64,000 nucleotides of DNA from NCBI GenBank assembly GCA_022560025.1, contig JAFISE010000020.1, positions 62,001-126,000 on the forward strand, in the 5' to 3' direction. Positions 10,078 through 19,528 of the stretch are shown piece by piece (position 1 is the stretch's first letter; the number at the start of each line of letters is the position of its first letter). The stretch comes from Stagonosporopsis chrysanthemi (lineage: Eukaryota; Ascomycota; Dothideomycetes; Pleosporales; Didymellaceae). Below the pieces are notes generated by a model, which was not told the origin of the DNA, did not search any database, and was given only the letters and a program-made list of their open reading frames with translations. The position numbers were made by a program, and so were the translations under genes.

Positions 10078-12966
10078 GATGTGTTGTGGACATAAAGGCA
10101 GAACGCGCAGCGAGTGTTCTGTGACGTGGCCTTGCATGCGTACTGCAGGAAGATGTGGACACAGCAGTCGTAGATCCTCAACTCGAGAACGGAGCCTTGA
10201 GGGTTCTGCTGGAGCGTCAGTGTCGTCAGAGATTAGTCTATGGACTACACCTAGCTTGCTTGCCTACGGTTCAGAGCCTCCGAATACTTGACTAACTTCC
10301 GAGAAGGGAATGAGAACGACCTGTGGCACGGAATGGTACTGTCGAGGCATGGTAAACAACACAGACCTTGCAAAACTCTCCCAACACTCTTCATTCCCTC
10401 CCTTGAGAGTCTCCGGTGTTTTGTTAAACGGTAGCTCTTACCTCATCCGCTTATCTGTCCCTGAGATGCATACACGTGGCTATTGAGTCTGACTCTCAAC
10501 AGCCAGCCATTTGTGGGTCATACGTCTACCAATCTTCCTTTTCCCATCCAGAAGCCGACCCCAATGTCGCACAACTTCTGATCGCCCTTGCCGCTCAAAG
10601 AAGTAAACCACGCGGCAGTCGCCAGACCTCCCTGCAGCTGTCAACGTCGTGATCGCCAGTGTCTCGTGTGATCGCCGCAAGCACATGGCAATTCTCGTGT
10701 TCTCGCTGCTTTTCTTGCGCCAGGCCAGATCAGACGCTACTGGAGCAGCAAGCTGGGACGAGTTTGTTCGGTCCCACAGCTCGTTACGAGGCTGGACACG
10801 GACCGCAGCCAATCGGCGCCCGCTGAAGAGGGTTCAACGTTAGCTGCGCACTGATGGTGAGGTAAACCTTCCCCACGGTGGACTTAGCTATTCAGGGTTG
10901 AGCGCATGAAATCCTCCGACTGTGGTGTCGAGCAAAGACACGATGCTGTGAGGTAGGATGACGATGGTTAAGATGGCTGTTTGGCGTCTCGTCGACATCT
11001 GCAAGGCCCTGAGTCGCGAATACTATGGACTGCAGATCGCAAACCGGTGTCGCAAAGGGAACTTTGTGGCTTTGGTTCTTGCTGCCACGAGCACGGGTGG
11101 GGCTGAGAAATGCTCTGTGACACTAAGAGCAGCGACGTTTTTGGGTGAACCGCTGCAAAGTACGGCACGTTCCGGCGAAGTCTGAGTCGCACTGAAAGCT
11201 TGTAAGCTGTCAGGTGTGTGACCTGATACAGGCGATGCAGTATCGATAGCAAAAACTGCAATGGCGAACGCATATCGCTTTATCGGGTCCTAATGCGGAC
11301 AGTGACTGCTGATTGACTTTCACGATGACCATTTCTGCTTTGCTGGTGAGGTGCTAAGTGAGAACTTCAGAGGTACGTAACAGCGGCATCAGATATGACC
11401 GTCAGGAACCATAGCCTCGCGTTCACAAGCTGCAGCCCCCTGAACGGCTCTGCCGCGCCCAATTTCTGCTTCATTTGCTGTTGTCTCGACTTCCCAGCGA
11501 AAGGCCATCGATTGGAGCGGGCGAGCTCCGTGAGGTGGAGGCATTGTGCTTCCCGCATGCTGGCGTTGATGGCGCTGACAGTGCTGTCAAGTATAAGCGA
11601 GATAAGGCAGTATGAGGGCGTCAGCGGCACAGTTGCTTTTCCCGCAGTGGAGCCGGTCATCGAGTCCTGTGCATGTCCGGATCTCGCCAGATCGTCGTCA
11701 ATCTTACTTTTCGTGAAAATGACACCTGCGACTCATGGAGAGCCGATGGTCACGCAATTTGCAACGTGTTGAAGCGCCGGGTGTACTTTGACGATCACAC
11801 TGGATTTAGTTGATGTTGAACCAATCGACAACGTGGATGTGAAAAGTTTGGTACCTTTCAGGGCCAATTCTCCTGGACCATTTTGCGACCATCGGCGGGC
11901 ACTTGCATCCTGGCTCCAACCATGTCGGGACAAATCCAGAACCATGTCCACGCAGCATGGATTTGCATCCTTCGATGTCAATCAGCAACATTGATACAGC
12001 CGTGTCCGAAGTGTGGCTGTCTGAAACAACGTCATACTCTTGCAGACATCGATTGCTACTGCAACAACGACTGGGAACCCGCATTGTTGCTCGTCATCTT
12101 GCAGCAATCAATCTGTGTTCCCCCTCATTATACACAAACGTTGAGCCAGACGCAATGACCCTTCGTCGAACTCTCATTTTTCGGTTCCCCTCCAGGTGTC
12201 GACCACCAGCTGGTGGGCGCCGTGCTTCAACGATACCATGGAGCGCTGTGCCGCTAGCAGGGCCCCGGCAAGAGATTTGCATTCGCTTGCTCCGAATGGG
12301 ACCTAGCTGAAGGATCGGCGTGGCTCTTGCCCAGATTGCCGAGGCTTATGCATGCATGCACCGCTGTTCAATCCACAACTCACAGGTCCAGGACGAGTAA
12401 TTCAGTTTGCGGGTGCGTTGAGATGGTCAATGTCGCTTGGAGTCATTGCGGGGCGCGACTACTCGTCGGCGACCTCGAGGATCCCATGTGCAACCGTGGG
12501 CGTTGACTGCCATGCACTGTAACCCAATTGGGCAATGGCCGTCAATTGAGGTAGGTGCAGCTTTGCTTGCGCTTGCCATGCCGCCATTGTATCTTGATTC
12601 GAGAACAGAAGTAGAGATTTCCCTGTGGTTTCTCACCTACTTATGTCTGGCTCGAGCCAGTTTTCCCCTCAGCCTTCGAGTGTACAGTCCCTCTGCTCCC
12701 CGCTGGAACGTCAGTGCTCTCCTATAATTTCCAACGGAGACCCATCCGTATCGATCGATCTAGTCCATACTGGCCTACCCGTCAGCTCGCGTGGCTTGTT
12801 CTCAGCGTGATCACCGCCAACCAAGCTACTGGATTTGCATATAACATCGGCCATACTCACGGACCCCGTTGTGGTTTTCAGAAAGCAGCCGCTCCTGCCT
12901 CACTTCACCGGTCCCCGCTGTGTCGTCGCCCAAACATCAGGCTACACCACTCACATTCTCAACGCC
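10078..12966. other. Gene-poor stretch, no gene seen
   Basis: About 2.9 kb with no open frame above 140 codons on either strand and no recognisable domain. The 10078-10330 part may extend the degraded gene to its left. A short run of alternating TGCA steps (near 12348-12361) was noted. The right end must hold the promoter of the Rax1-like gene. Confidence 0.5.
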
Positions 12967-14465
12967 ATGGTTTACAACCTCGCCTACCGCCGCCCACAGA
13001 GGCAGTCCCGCACGTCCACCGAGTCCGTGACCGGTGAGCACAAGCAATTGTCTGTCCATGAGTCCATTCGCTCTGGTAGCAGTGGCATGTCTCATGGCAT
13101 TCCTGAGGCGCTTTCTTTCGACCGCATCATTGCTGGTGGCGTTTGTCCTGTAAGTATCACTCTCACATATACCACCACGTGTCAGCCTTTCCCGCGATCT
13201 GGGGTAATTAAGCTTGGTCATACAATGCTGACCACCCGCAGCCTTGCACAGTCCGCGACTTCATGAACTTCTTGAAGTACATCGAGCTATCAGCCGAGAA
13301 CCTGCAATTCTTCCTCTGGTATCGCGACTACAGCAAGCGCTTTAATGAATTACCTGAGAGCGAAATGGTCTTGTCGCCCGAGTGGAAGGGCACCGCCAAC
13401 AACGGCGAGGCACCAAAGCTCCACACCAAGAAGTCGATGCCAGAGACATCTGCCATTCTTGAAGGCACCGATTTTGCTAGCGAGAAGACTGTGAAGCACA
13501 GCGACAGAAGCACGAGCAACAACCCCTTCTTCACTCCACCGCACACGCCTACTAGTGATTCGGCCCGCCGCGATGAGTCGCTCGATTCGTATGATGAGAG
13601 CATGACCACTGGCAGGGTGAATCATTCTGAGCGTGCTGCAGGTGCGTTTGAAAATGCGGGGCTCAAATGGAAGCCTTGTGAGTTTGCTAACTTTTGAATT
13701 CTTGTAGGATCAGAACGCTCATACCAAACAGTAACCGTCCAGCCTTACCGCGAGGAGATCAACCGCATCATCTCCATCTACATCGCAGACGGCGGATCTC
13801 GCCAGCTCAATCTTTCGTCGAAGGAGCGCTCTGCACTGCTCCACGCGCTGCAGAACACAACTCACCCATCTGCATTCAAGGATGTCATTACTACTGTTGA
13901 GTGGTCTCTGCGCTGCCAGGCTCACCCCAACTTCATTCGCTGGACGATCTGTAACGGTAACCGCCCTCGTGTCATCTTTGCACGCGGTCTCGGAATTGGC
14001 GGCATCGTCGCTGGTCTCGTTGTTGCTATCATCCTCACCCTGAGCAGCGCCGGTCGCGCCTGGAGGGTCATGTCCCTCATTGGCTTCGTCATCGGCATCT
14101 CCACGCTCATTGCTGCCTGGAAGGGTATGTGCGTTGTTCTTCATGGCATGCACCACCGACACCTGCGCCCATGGGAATTGTTCAGCTCTGATGATGAGCC
14201 GCAAGGCTACGATGCAAAGACTGACTCTGCGGACTCGCTTGGTTCGCATGCCTCCAGCAACTCGTGGGAGGATGAGCCATGGGTTGCCAAGTATGAGAAG
14301 CGCAATATTGTCCGCAAGATCTTCGATCGCGAGGTCTGGATCCAAGAGCCCGCTCTTCGCCAGATCCAGGATACCATCTTTATCCAGGCTATCCTCGGCT
14401 CTCTCATCATCGGCGGTGTCACCGTCGGTATCTTCTGCGCCATTCCCGCAGGCAACTTCTTTTAA
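12967..14465 (+). CDS. rax1: RGS-domain protein with three membrane spans (Rax1-like)
   Basis: Predicted exons 12967-13149, 13242-13641 and 13708-14465 (introns of 92 and 66 nt, the second with a GCTAAC branch site) give 446 residues. The N-terminal half is an RGS-type domain: CTVRDFMNFLKYIELSAENLQFFLWY, then, after a Ser-rich insert of about 110 residues, SYQTVTVQPYREEINRII and HPSAFKDVITTVEWSL. The C-terminal half has hydrophobic segments at about residues 284-308 and 315-335 and a last one beginning FIQAILGSLIIGGVTVGIF. This RGS plus three-span layout matches fungal Rax1 proteins, which in yeast help place the bipolar bud site and in Aspergillus fumigatus affect growth and stress response. 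The start has a good context (GCCATGG). RGS membership is firm; orthology to Rax1 is inferred from architecture. Confidence 0.8.
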
Positions 14466-15883
14466 GCACTATTGAAGTGTCAACGCCATTTATCTTCGTA
14501 ACGCCATCTTATCGTCCATGCGACGCAGTGCCATACGTGGTCGTTTCTTACCATCTTTAGTGCGATATACCCTGATACTTTGTAAACAACTTCTTCGAGG
14601 CGTAGGAGGTAATGTTATGTGGAATGGGGGTCTTATGGGTGGGCGTCCAGGGAACGTGTATATGAGCTGGATCGACGCACGTGGTCTTTCGTTTGTTGTT
14701 TACTGCATGGGGCATTCTGTTCGAATAGCATGTAAGCCAAAATGTCAGATGTTGCATGTCAACTCGTGGTTCCTCGACTGCTCATGTCTTGCTACGTTGC
14801 ATTGACGTCAGGCCAGCCGCAGTGATGCGGACAAGGAATGTTTGCAATATGAGCGCAATACCAAGTGGGAAGCTGAGTGCAGGGCAACGCAGCCAAAGTA
14901 TCAAGCCCACTGAATGGCTAGCACGGCTCCGTCGCAGTTCGCTCTGCTGCAGCTACACGGAGCGTCGGCGCTCAACAGCATGCGAAGACGACAGCACAGC
15001 CGTGGAATCCGCCTTGTCAGTCCATGTGGAGATTGCCGTGGGAGAACCAGCAAGCAAGGACTTGCCCAAGCGGATTGACCGGCAATGCGGCTCTGTCAAG
15101 AGGCTTCGCGTGATGCCGTGATGTGGTGGCTGTGCAAGCGCACAGATGGGGCAGCGTGAACCCTTGATCGTCTTTCCGGACGCGGCCGCTGTCGTACCAA
15201 ACTCCAACACCGTTCGATTAGAACATGAGCAGCGTGTGGGTTTTCTGTTCTGTATAATAAATCGAAGAGGCTGTATGCGAAGGTGTCAGGTGAAGCTTAA
15301 CGCCCAGGGTGTGACGTCCGGTAGCGAAGGTTACACCAGTGCAACCATGCAGGGACGGCGGCGCTGGGGATGACAGAATCACGCTGCACTCGCAGAACGC
15401 GCCCAAAGAGTCTCGCGGTGTGTGTTTATCAAGATATGAAGCACATGCTGTGGCTCAGCTCGAACAAACAGCGCAAAAAGGTGCCCTATTGTCAGAAAGT
15501 CGCTCAACACCTGCGCATGTCGAGCCTCACGACAGGCGGTGGAGGCTATCCAGGAACACGAGTTAGGATGCGTGCTGAGCTCGGTTGTCGAGGGCGCCTT
15601 GCCCTTTGCTGCTTCGCGCGGTCGGCAGGTGGGTTTGGCGGGCTGCGTCACTGCGGTGCAGGGCGATTCAACATGAGAAGAATTGCCCCCGCTATGTAAT
15701 CCCATGCGTCCTGCGCTTCTCCTAGGGTATTTCTCTGCTATACAATCCAATCCACCTGCTGTTTGTCCTGTTCTGCCCACTCGCTCCTCATCCTGCGCCC
15801 CCGCTGCTCTTCTGCTCGCCGCCCGCCCTGCATGTGCACGCGAGATTAGTCTCACTGCATCGTCTGACCTAGCATTCTCTTAC
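14466..15883. other. Intergenic, no gene seen
   Basis: About 1.4 kb between two plus-strand genes. The frame of the next gene is open for 67 codons upstream of its chosen start (from 15683), but that segment reads like untranslated leader. No RNA or motif was recognised. Confidence 0.5.
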
Positions 15884-18670
15884 ATGTCTTACACCGACCA
15901 CGACCGCTCCTACCGTCCTCGCCATGATACCTACTCCCCGCGACCGCGCGACATAGACCCATATTCTTCGCGCTATGCACAATCGTCCTCTCGGCGCGAG
16001 AGGCCAGCTACGCGGGGCAACATGAACAGCTACACTTCCTTGACCTACCGCGACTCGTACGATATCGGTGAACCACGACGGTCGGCTACACCTCCTCGAT
16101 ACCGCACAAGCACGCGCAAAACATGGCCACCGCCACCAGCCGTTGAAGACGAGAAGGTTGCTGCGCAGAAAGAGGTGTCTTCGGTAGTGGGGGCCGAGGA
16201 TGGCGAGCCGCCGATCAACACGCGGGGCACTGTCGATCAAGAGTACCTGCTTGACGAGATCGAGCAGCCGCACAACAACGACCAAAGATTCAACTTTGTA
16301 CCTGGAACCGACGACAATGGCCTCAGTGCAGGATTCAGTGCACATGGAGCGCGAAGGAAGAGCGTTGCAGAGCGCGGGAACATGCCATTCCTCAACACTG
16401 ATGTTGAGGGTGACCCAATCCTGTTCACCAAGCGTGTTTCGACGCCCTATTCGTACACGCCGCAGAAGGAGTCGAGTGCACCTGTGTCTGCTGCGTACGT
16501 GCTCTCGCCTGAGCCTATCACGCCCGCCAACACGAGCAAGCCTAGAACGGTTGCCAATCGAGAGGAACGGGATGCACAGAGGGACCAAAATGCCAGACCT
16601 CCGAGGTCGACACCAGCTCATGCAAGGCACGACTCATACACCCAGGCTACACCTCAGTCGGCGAGGAACGATGTCTTCGACGATGACACAGCTTCTGAGG
16701 GGGAGAGCACGGCGCATCTGCGAATCAATGAGCGTAAACCTGCGCGCTATAGCTTCGTGAAGAGCGAACCTCAGAGAGAGGATCTCAGGACCAACCTACA
16801 AGAGAGCCGACCGAAGCCTGAATCAGCAAGACGCGACTCCACACAGCGACCGCAGACTGCACGCACAGGGTACGAGAAATCTTCGAGCTCATCAAAGGAG
16901 AGCTCTTACTACCAATCACCTCGCTCTTCGTCGTCATCAGTCAACAGCGAGAAGAGGAGGTCAAAACCTACTCCTGTGGACACGGTCTACGCCAACAGCC
17001 CTCGTCCAACAAGCAGGCCGAGCTCGCCGCAGCACCGTGCGCCGTCGCCCAAGCTCCCGACGCGACTACGCGAGTCACCCCCTGCATCACGACCATCGTC
17101 TCGGGGCAATGCTGCTCGCCCATCCTCTCCGCTAGCGTGGTCGAGTACAGTCTACCCTCCATCTCCGCGCCAGGTTCCAATCTCCCAGGCAGACTTCAAT
17201 GCTACGTATCCACCCGTGAGTGCTAACGACCGATCGAGGCCGCCGTCACGTCTTGGTAGGCACGAAACGATCCAGATACCGCCACCTCGAGTCGATGTGC
17301 AAAGTCCGTCGCCGGTCAGGCCTAACAACCCGCTGCCTTACCCAGTGGAGGATCATCATGAAGGAATCTTTATGCCAACAGAAGAGCACTACCAGTTCGA
17401 CCATTCCACTGTACCGCCTCCGCGACAGATTCTTGCAGACGCACCCAGGGTGGCCTCGCCTTCGATACCGAACTCACCACGCCAAGGCGACGGGTTTCGA
17501 GAGCGTTCTGCTAGACCGAGGACACCGCGGTCTGAGGAAGTAGCACGTCTTAGACGGAGCCGATCGAATAGTGCCGACTCAAAGCACAGCAGAACGACCG
17601 ACCTTCTCGACAGACCCTTACCAGCCTGCCCTCGACGAATACCAACCGATCACTACGATGACTGGTATTCCCTCCCCGGGTACCACAACTTCGACATATG
17701 CCCCAGTTGCTACGATGGCATCTTCGCAGACACGCCCTTCGCTGGTCACTTTTCACAAACTCGCCGCTCTCAACGTCCCACCGAGCGGTTCTGCGATTTC
17801 AGCAGTCCTTGGATGCGCCTCGCTTGGCTCTTGACCATCAAGCAGCGCCGTCCCGGACTGGACTTAGTGTACGCACTGGCAGACGTGAGCGATGCGGAGC
17901 GTCCGTGTCCCGAGGAGCGCGAGCTCAGCACAGAACGCATGAGCTGGTATGGCATCGCCGACCCACGTGGCGGCCTCCACGTAGCCAACTTCGCCGTCTG
18001 TACAGCCGACGTGAAGATGCTAGAGATCCTCTTCCCCAGCGTACGAGGCTACTTCACCCGCCTCCCACCAATCTCCACCTACGCTCCCGACAAACACATA
18101 TGCAGCCTGCGCGTCAGCTCCAGGCGCTTCCCTAAATACCTTGACCTCCTCGTCTCGCTGGATGCTGAATCCCAGTCCACCGGCCAGCGACCCAACATCT
18201 CCAAATTCATCAAACTCGCCCGCGAACACGCTTTCAAAGGCGAGTGCGCGCGTGACAAACCATTCGTCCGCAAGGCATGGCACTTCATTCCCTCTCTCCC
18301 TGAATTCACAGTGTGCGAAGAATGCTACGACGAAGCCATCTGGCCTGCTCTCGCCGCGAAACGCAGCGCCTTGCCCCGGCTCGTCAATACCACGATTCAG
18401 CTCGTGCCCAACGAGGACCTTGAGCTGGGGAGCAGCTGCTGTCTTTACAGTCCGCGGATGAGGAGGGTGTGGGAGGTTGCTGTCAAGGAAGAGGACGGCA
18501 AGTATCTAGAGCGCAAGGTGCTGGAGCGTAGGAAGAGGGAGGTGGTCCTTGCCAAGGAGAGGAGGGGGCTGGTAAAGTGGCTTACGGGTCTGGAGAAGGG
18601 AAGCAGGGCGTGGGAGAGGGCGAGGGACGAGTTGAGGGCGTTGGATCGCGAGTGGAAGGAGTGGGAGTAG
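15884..18670 (+). CDS. Large disordered protein with duplicated C-terminal four-Cys module
   Basis: A single 928-residue exon. The ATG at 15884 was chosen because the protein then begins MSYTDHDRSYRPRHDTYSPR; an in-frame ATG at 15683 would add 67 residues unlike the rest. Residues 1-575 are disordered, rich in Ser, Arg, Pro and Tyr. Residues ~580-930 form a compact region containing two similar units. Unit 1 has Cys 582, 606, 609 and 637, with WYSLPGYHNFDICPSCYDG and later CDFSSPWMRLAW. Unit 2 has Cys 788, 811, 814 and 852, with WHFIPSLPEFTVCEECYDE and later CCLYSPRMRRVW. Spacing is C-X22/23-C-X2-C-X27/37-C, which looks metal-binding. The end is a charged helix. I recognise similar fungal hypothetical proteins but no named family; function is unknown. 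Confidence 0.85.
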   Translation: MSYTDHDRSYRPRHDTYSPRPRDIDPYSSRYAQSSSRRERPATRGNMNSYTSLTYRDSYDIGEPRRSATPPRYRTSTRKTWPPPPAVEDEKVAAQKEVSSVVGAEDGEPPINTRGTVDQEYLLDEIEQPHNNDQRFNFVPGTDDNGLSAGFSAHGARRKSVAERGNMPFLNTDVEGDPILFTKRVSTPYSYTPQKESSAPVSAAYVLSPEPITPANTSKPRTVANREERDAQRDQNARPPRSTPAHARHDSYTQATPQSARNDVFDDDTASEGESTAHLRINERKPARYSFVKSEPQREDLRTNLQESRPKPESARRDSTQRPQTARTGYEKSSSSSKESSYYQSPRSSSSSVNSEKRRSKPTPVDTVYANSPRPTSRPSSPQHRAPSPKLPTRLRESPPASRPSSRGNAARPSSPLAWSSTVYPPSPRQVPISQADFNATYPPVSANDRSRPPSRLGRHETIQIPPPRVDVQSPSPVRPNNPLPYPVEDHHEGIFMPTEEHYQFDHSTVPPPRQILADAPRVASPSIPNSPRQGDGFRERSARPRTPRSEEVARLRRSRSNSADSKHSRTTDLLDRPLPACPRRIPTDHYDDWYSLPGYHNFDICPSCYDGIFADTPFAGHFSQTRRSQRPTERFCDFSSPWMRLAWLLTIKQRRPGLDLVYALADVSDAERPCPEERELSTERMSWYGIADPRGGLHVANFAVCTADVKMLEILFPSVRGYFTRLPPISTYAPDKHICSLRVSSRRFPKYLDLLVSLDAESQSTGQRPNISKFIKLAREHAFKGECARDKPFVRKAWHFIPSLPEFTVCEECYDEAIWPALAAKRSALPRLVNTTIQLVPNEDLELGSSCCLYSPRMRRVWEVAVKEEDGKYLERKVLERRKREVVLAKERRGLVKWLTGLEKGSRAWERARDELRALDREWKEWE

Positions 18671-18733
18671 TGTCGTCGAGGGACATGTTCCGGGTGTGGC
18701 ATGTACTTGAAACGAACCTATGTACCTCATCCT

Positions 18734-18764
18734 TCTCCTCCTCCTCCTCCTCCTCCTCCTCCTC
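18734..18764. repeat. CTC/TCC trinucleotide microsatellite
   Basis: About ten uninterrupted copies of a CTC-type triplet, just downstream of the stop codon of the 928-residue protein gene. Confidence 0.9.
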
Positions 18765-19212
18765 GTCGATATCAAATTTAATTCCACATCCAATCGAATC
18801 CATATGCTAACCCACCCTGCCAGTCCAATTGCAAATCCCACACACAAGCAGCACACCGCCCATCCCCAAATCAACTGCCTCAGCCCCCCTTCCCCCTCGC
18901 AATTCCACCCCACGACCCATCTCCTCTCCTTTTCGCCAACAGCCCCCCCCCCCTCTTCCCCAGCGACACATCCAATTCCACGCCCCAAAGCCCCGCACTG
19001 TCCACAACAACAAACAGTCATGTCGCAAACCGAGTCCATCGTCCGGCCGCAGTGGGAGATGGTGTCGCGACGCGCCTGCGGGTGGACTGGGTGCTGGGGC
19101 TGCGGGTCGGGAGGTTCTTGTAGTGGGGTGGCAAGGGGTGGGTTTGTTTGTTGGTGGGTGGGGAGGCGATGGAGAGGGAGAGGGGAGTGTGTGCTGTGGT
19201 GTGGGTCAAGGT

Positions 19213-19317
19213 GGTGGGTTCGAGGTAGGTGGGTTCGAGGTAGGTGGGTTCGAGGTAGGTGGGTTCGAGGTAGGTGGGTTCGAGGTAGGTGGGTTCGAGG
19301 TAGGTGGATTTGAGGGG
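19213..19317. repeat. 15-bp minisatellite, six perfect copies plus one degenerate
   Basis: Unit GGTGGGTTCGAGGTA repeats head to tail from 19213 to 19302 without a mismatch; a seventh unit (19303-19317) differs at several positions. The array is G-rich on the plus strand. 15 bp is a multiple of three, so the array stays open in several frames, but it is not part of a believable gene. Confidence 0.95.
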
Positions 19318-19398
19318 CGTGGTGTGGTGTGTGGGGATAGTGTTTCTTTCGGGGGGCAGGATTAGGGGATGAAGGAGCGAGACGAAGAATCGGGGGAA

Positions 19399-19414
19399 GG
19401 GGGGGGGGGGGGGG
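19399..19414. repeat. Poly-G run of 16
   Basis: Sixteen consecutive G on the plus strand, about 80 bp after the minisatellite. Its length may be uncertain in an assembly because homopolymers are error-prone. Confidence 0.85.
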
Positions 19415-19528
19415 CTGAAGGGGATGAATGGCGTGAACTGACTTTTCAAGTATGATGGAGGGTTTGACTATAGCTATGATTACAGATGCCCGAAGCTTTG
19501 CTGTTCCAAAGGTCAATCTACCCAATTT

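Larger units (their letters stand above)
18671..19528. other. Low-complexity gap between convergent genes, opposite base skews
   Basis: The 858-bp gap lies between the 3' ends of two converging genes. On the plus strand about 18730-19020 is strongly C/T-rich, and about 19060-19440 strongly G-rich, so the skew flips near 19030. It contains a trinucleotide run, a 15-bp minisatellite and a G16 run, listed separately. Long open frames here are by-products of low complexity. Confidence 0.7.

Noticed and set aside
13678..13707. 30-nt intron with GTGAGT donor in the Rax1-like gene
   Set aside because: Too short; using the upstream GTGCGT donor at 13642 gives a 66-nt intron with the same acceptor and keeps the frame.
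15683..15883. 67-residue N-terminal extension of the 928-residue protein
   Set aside because: The extension is hydrophobic and Cys-rich, unlike the disordered region after it, and it reads like leader sequence; ATG 15884 was preferred.
18506..19525. 339-codon minus-strand frame across the minisatellite, and plus-strand counterparts
   Set aside because: It overlaps the end of a well-supported gene and is kept open by low-complexity repeats whose unit is a multiple of three.
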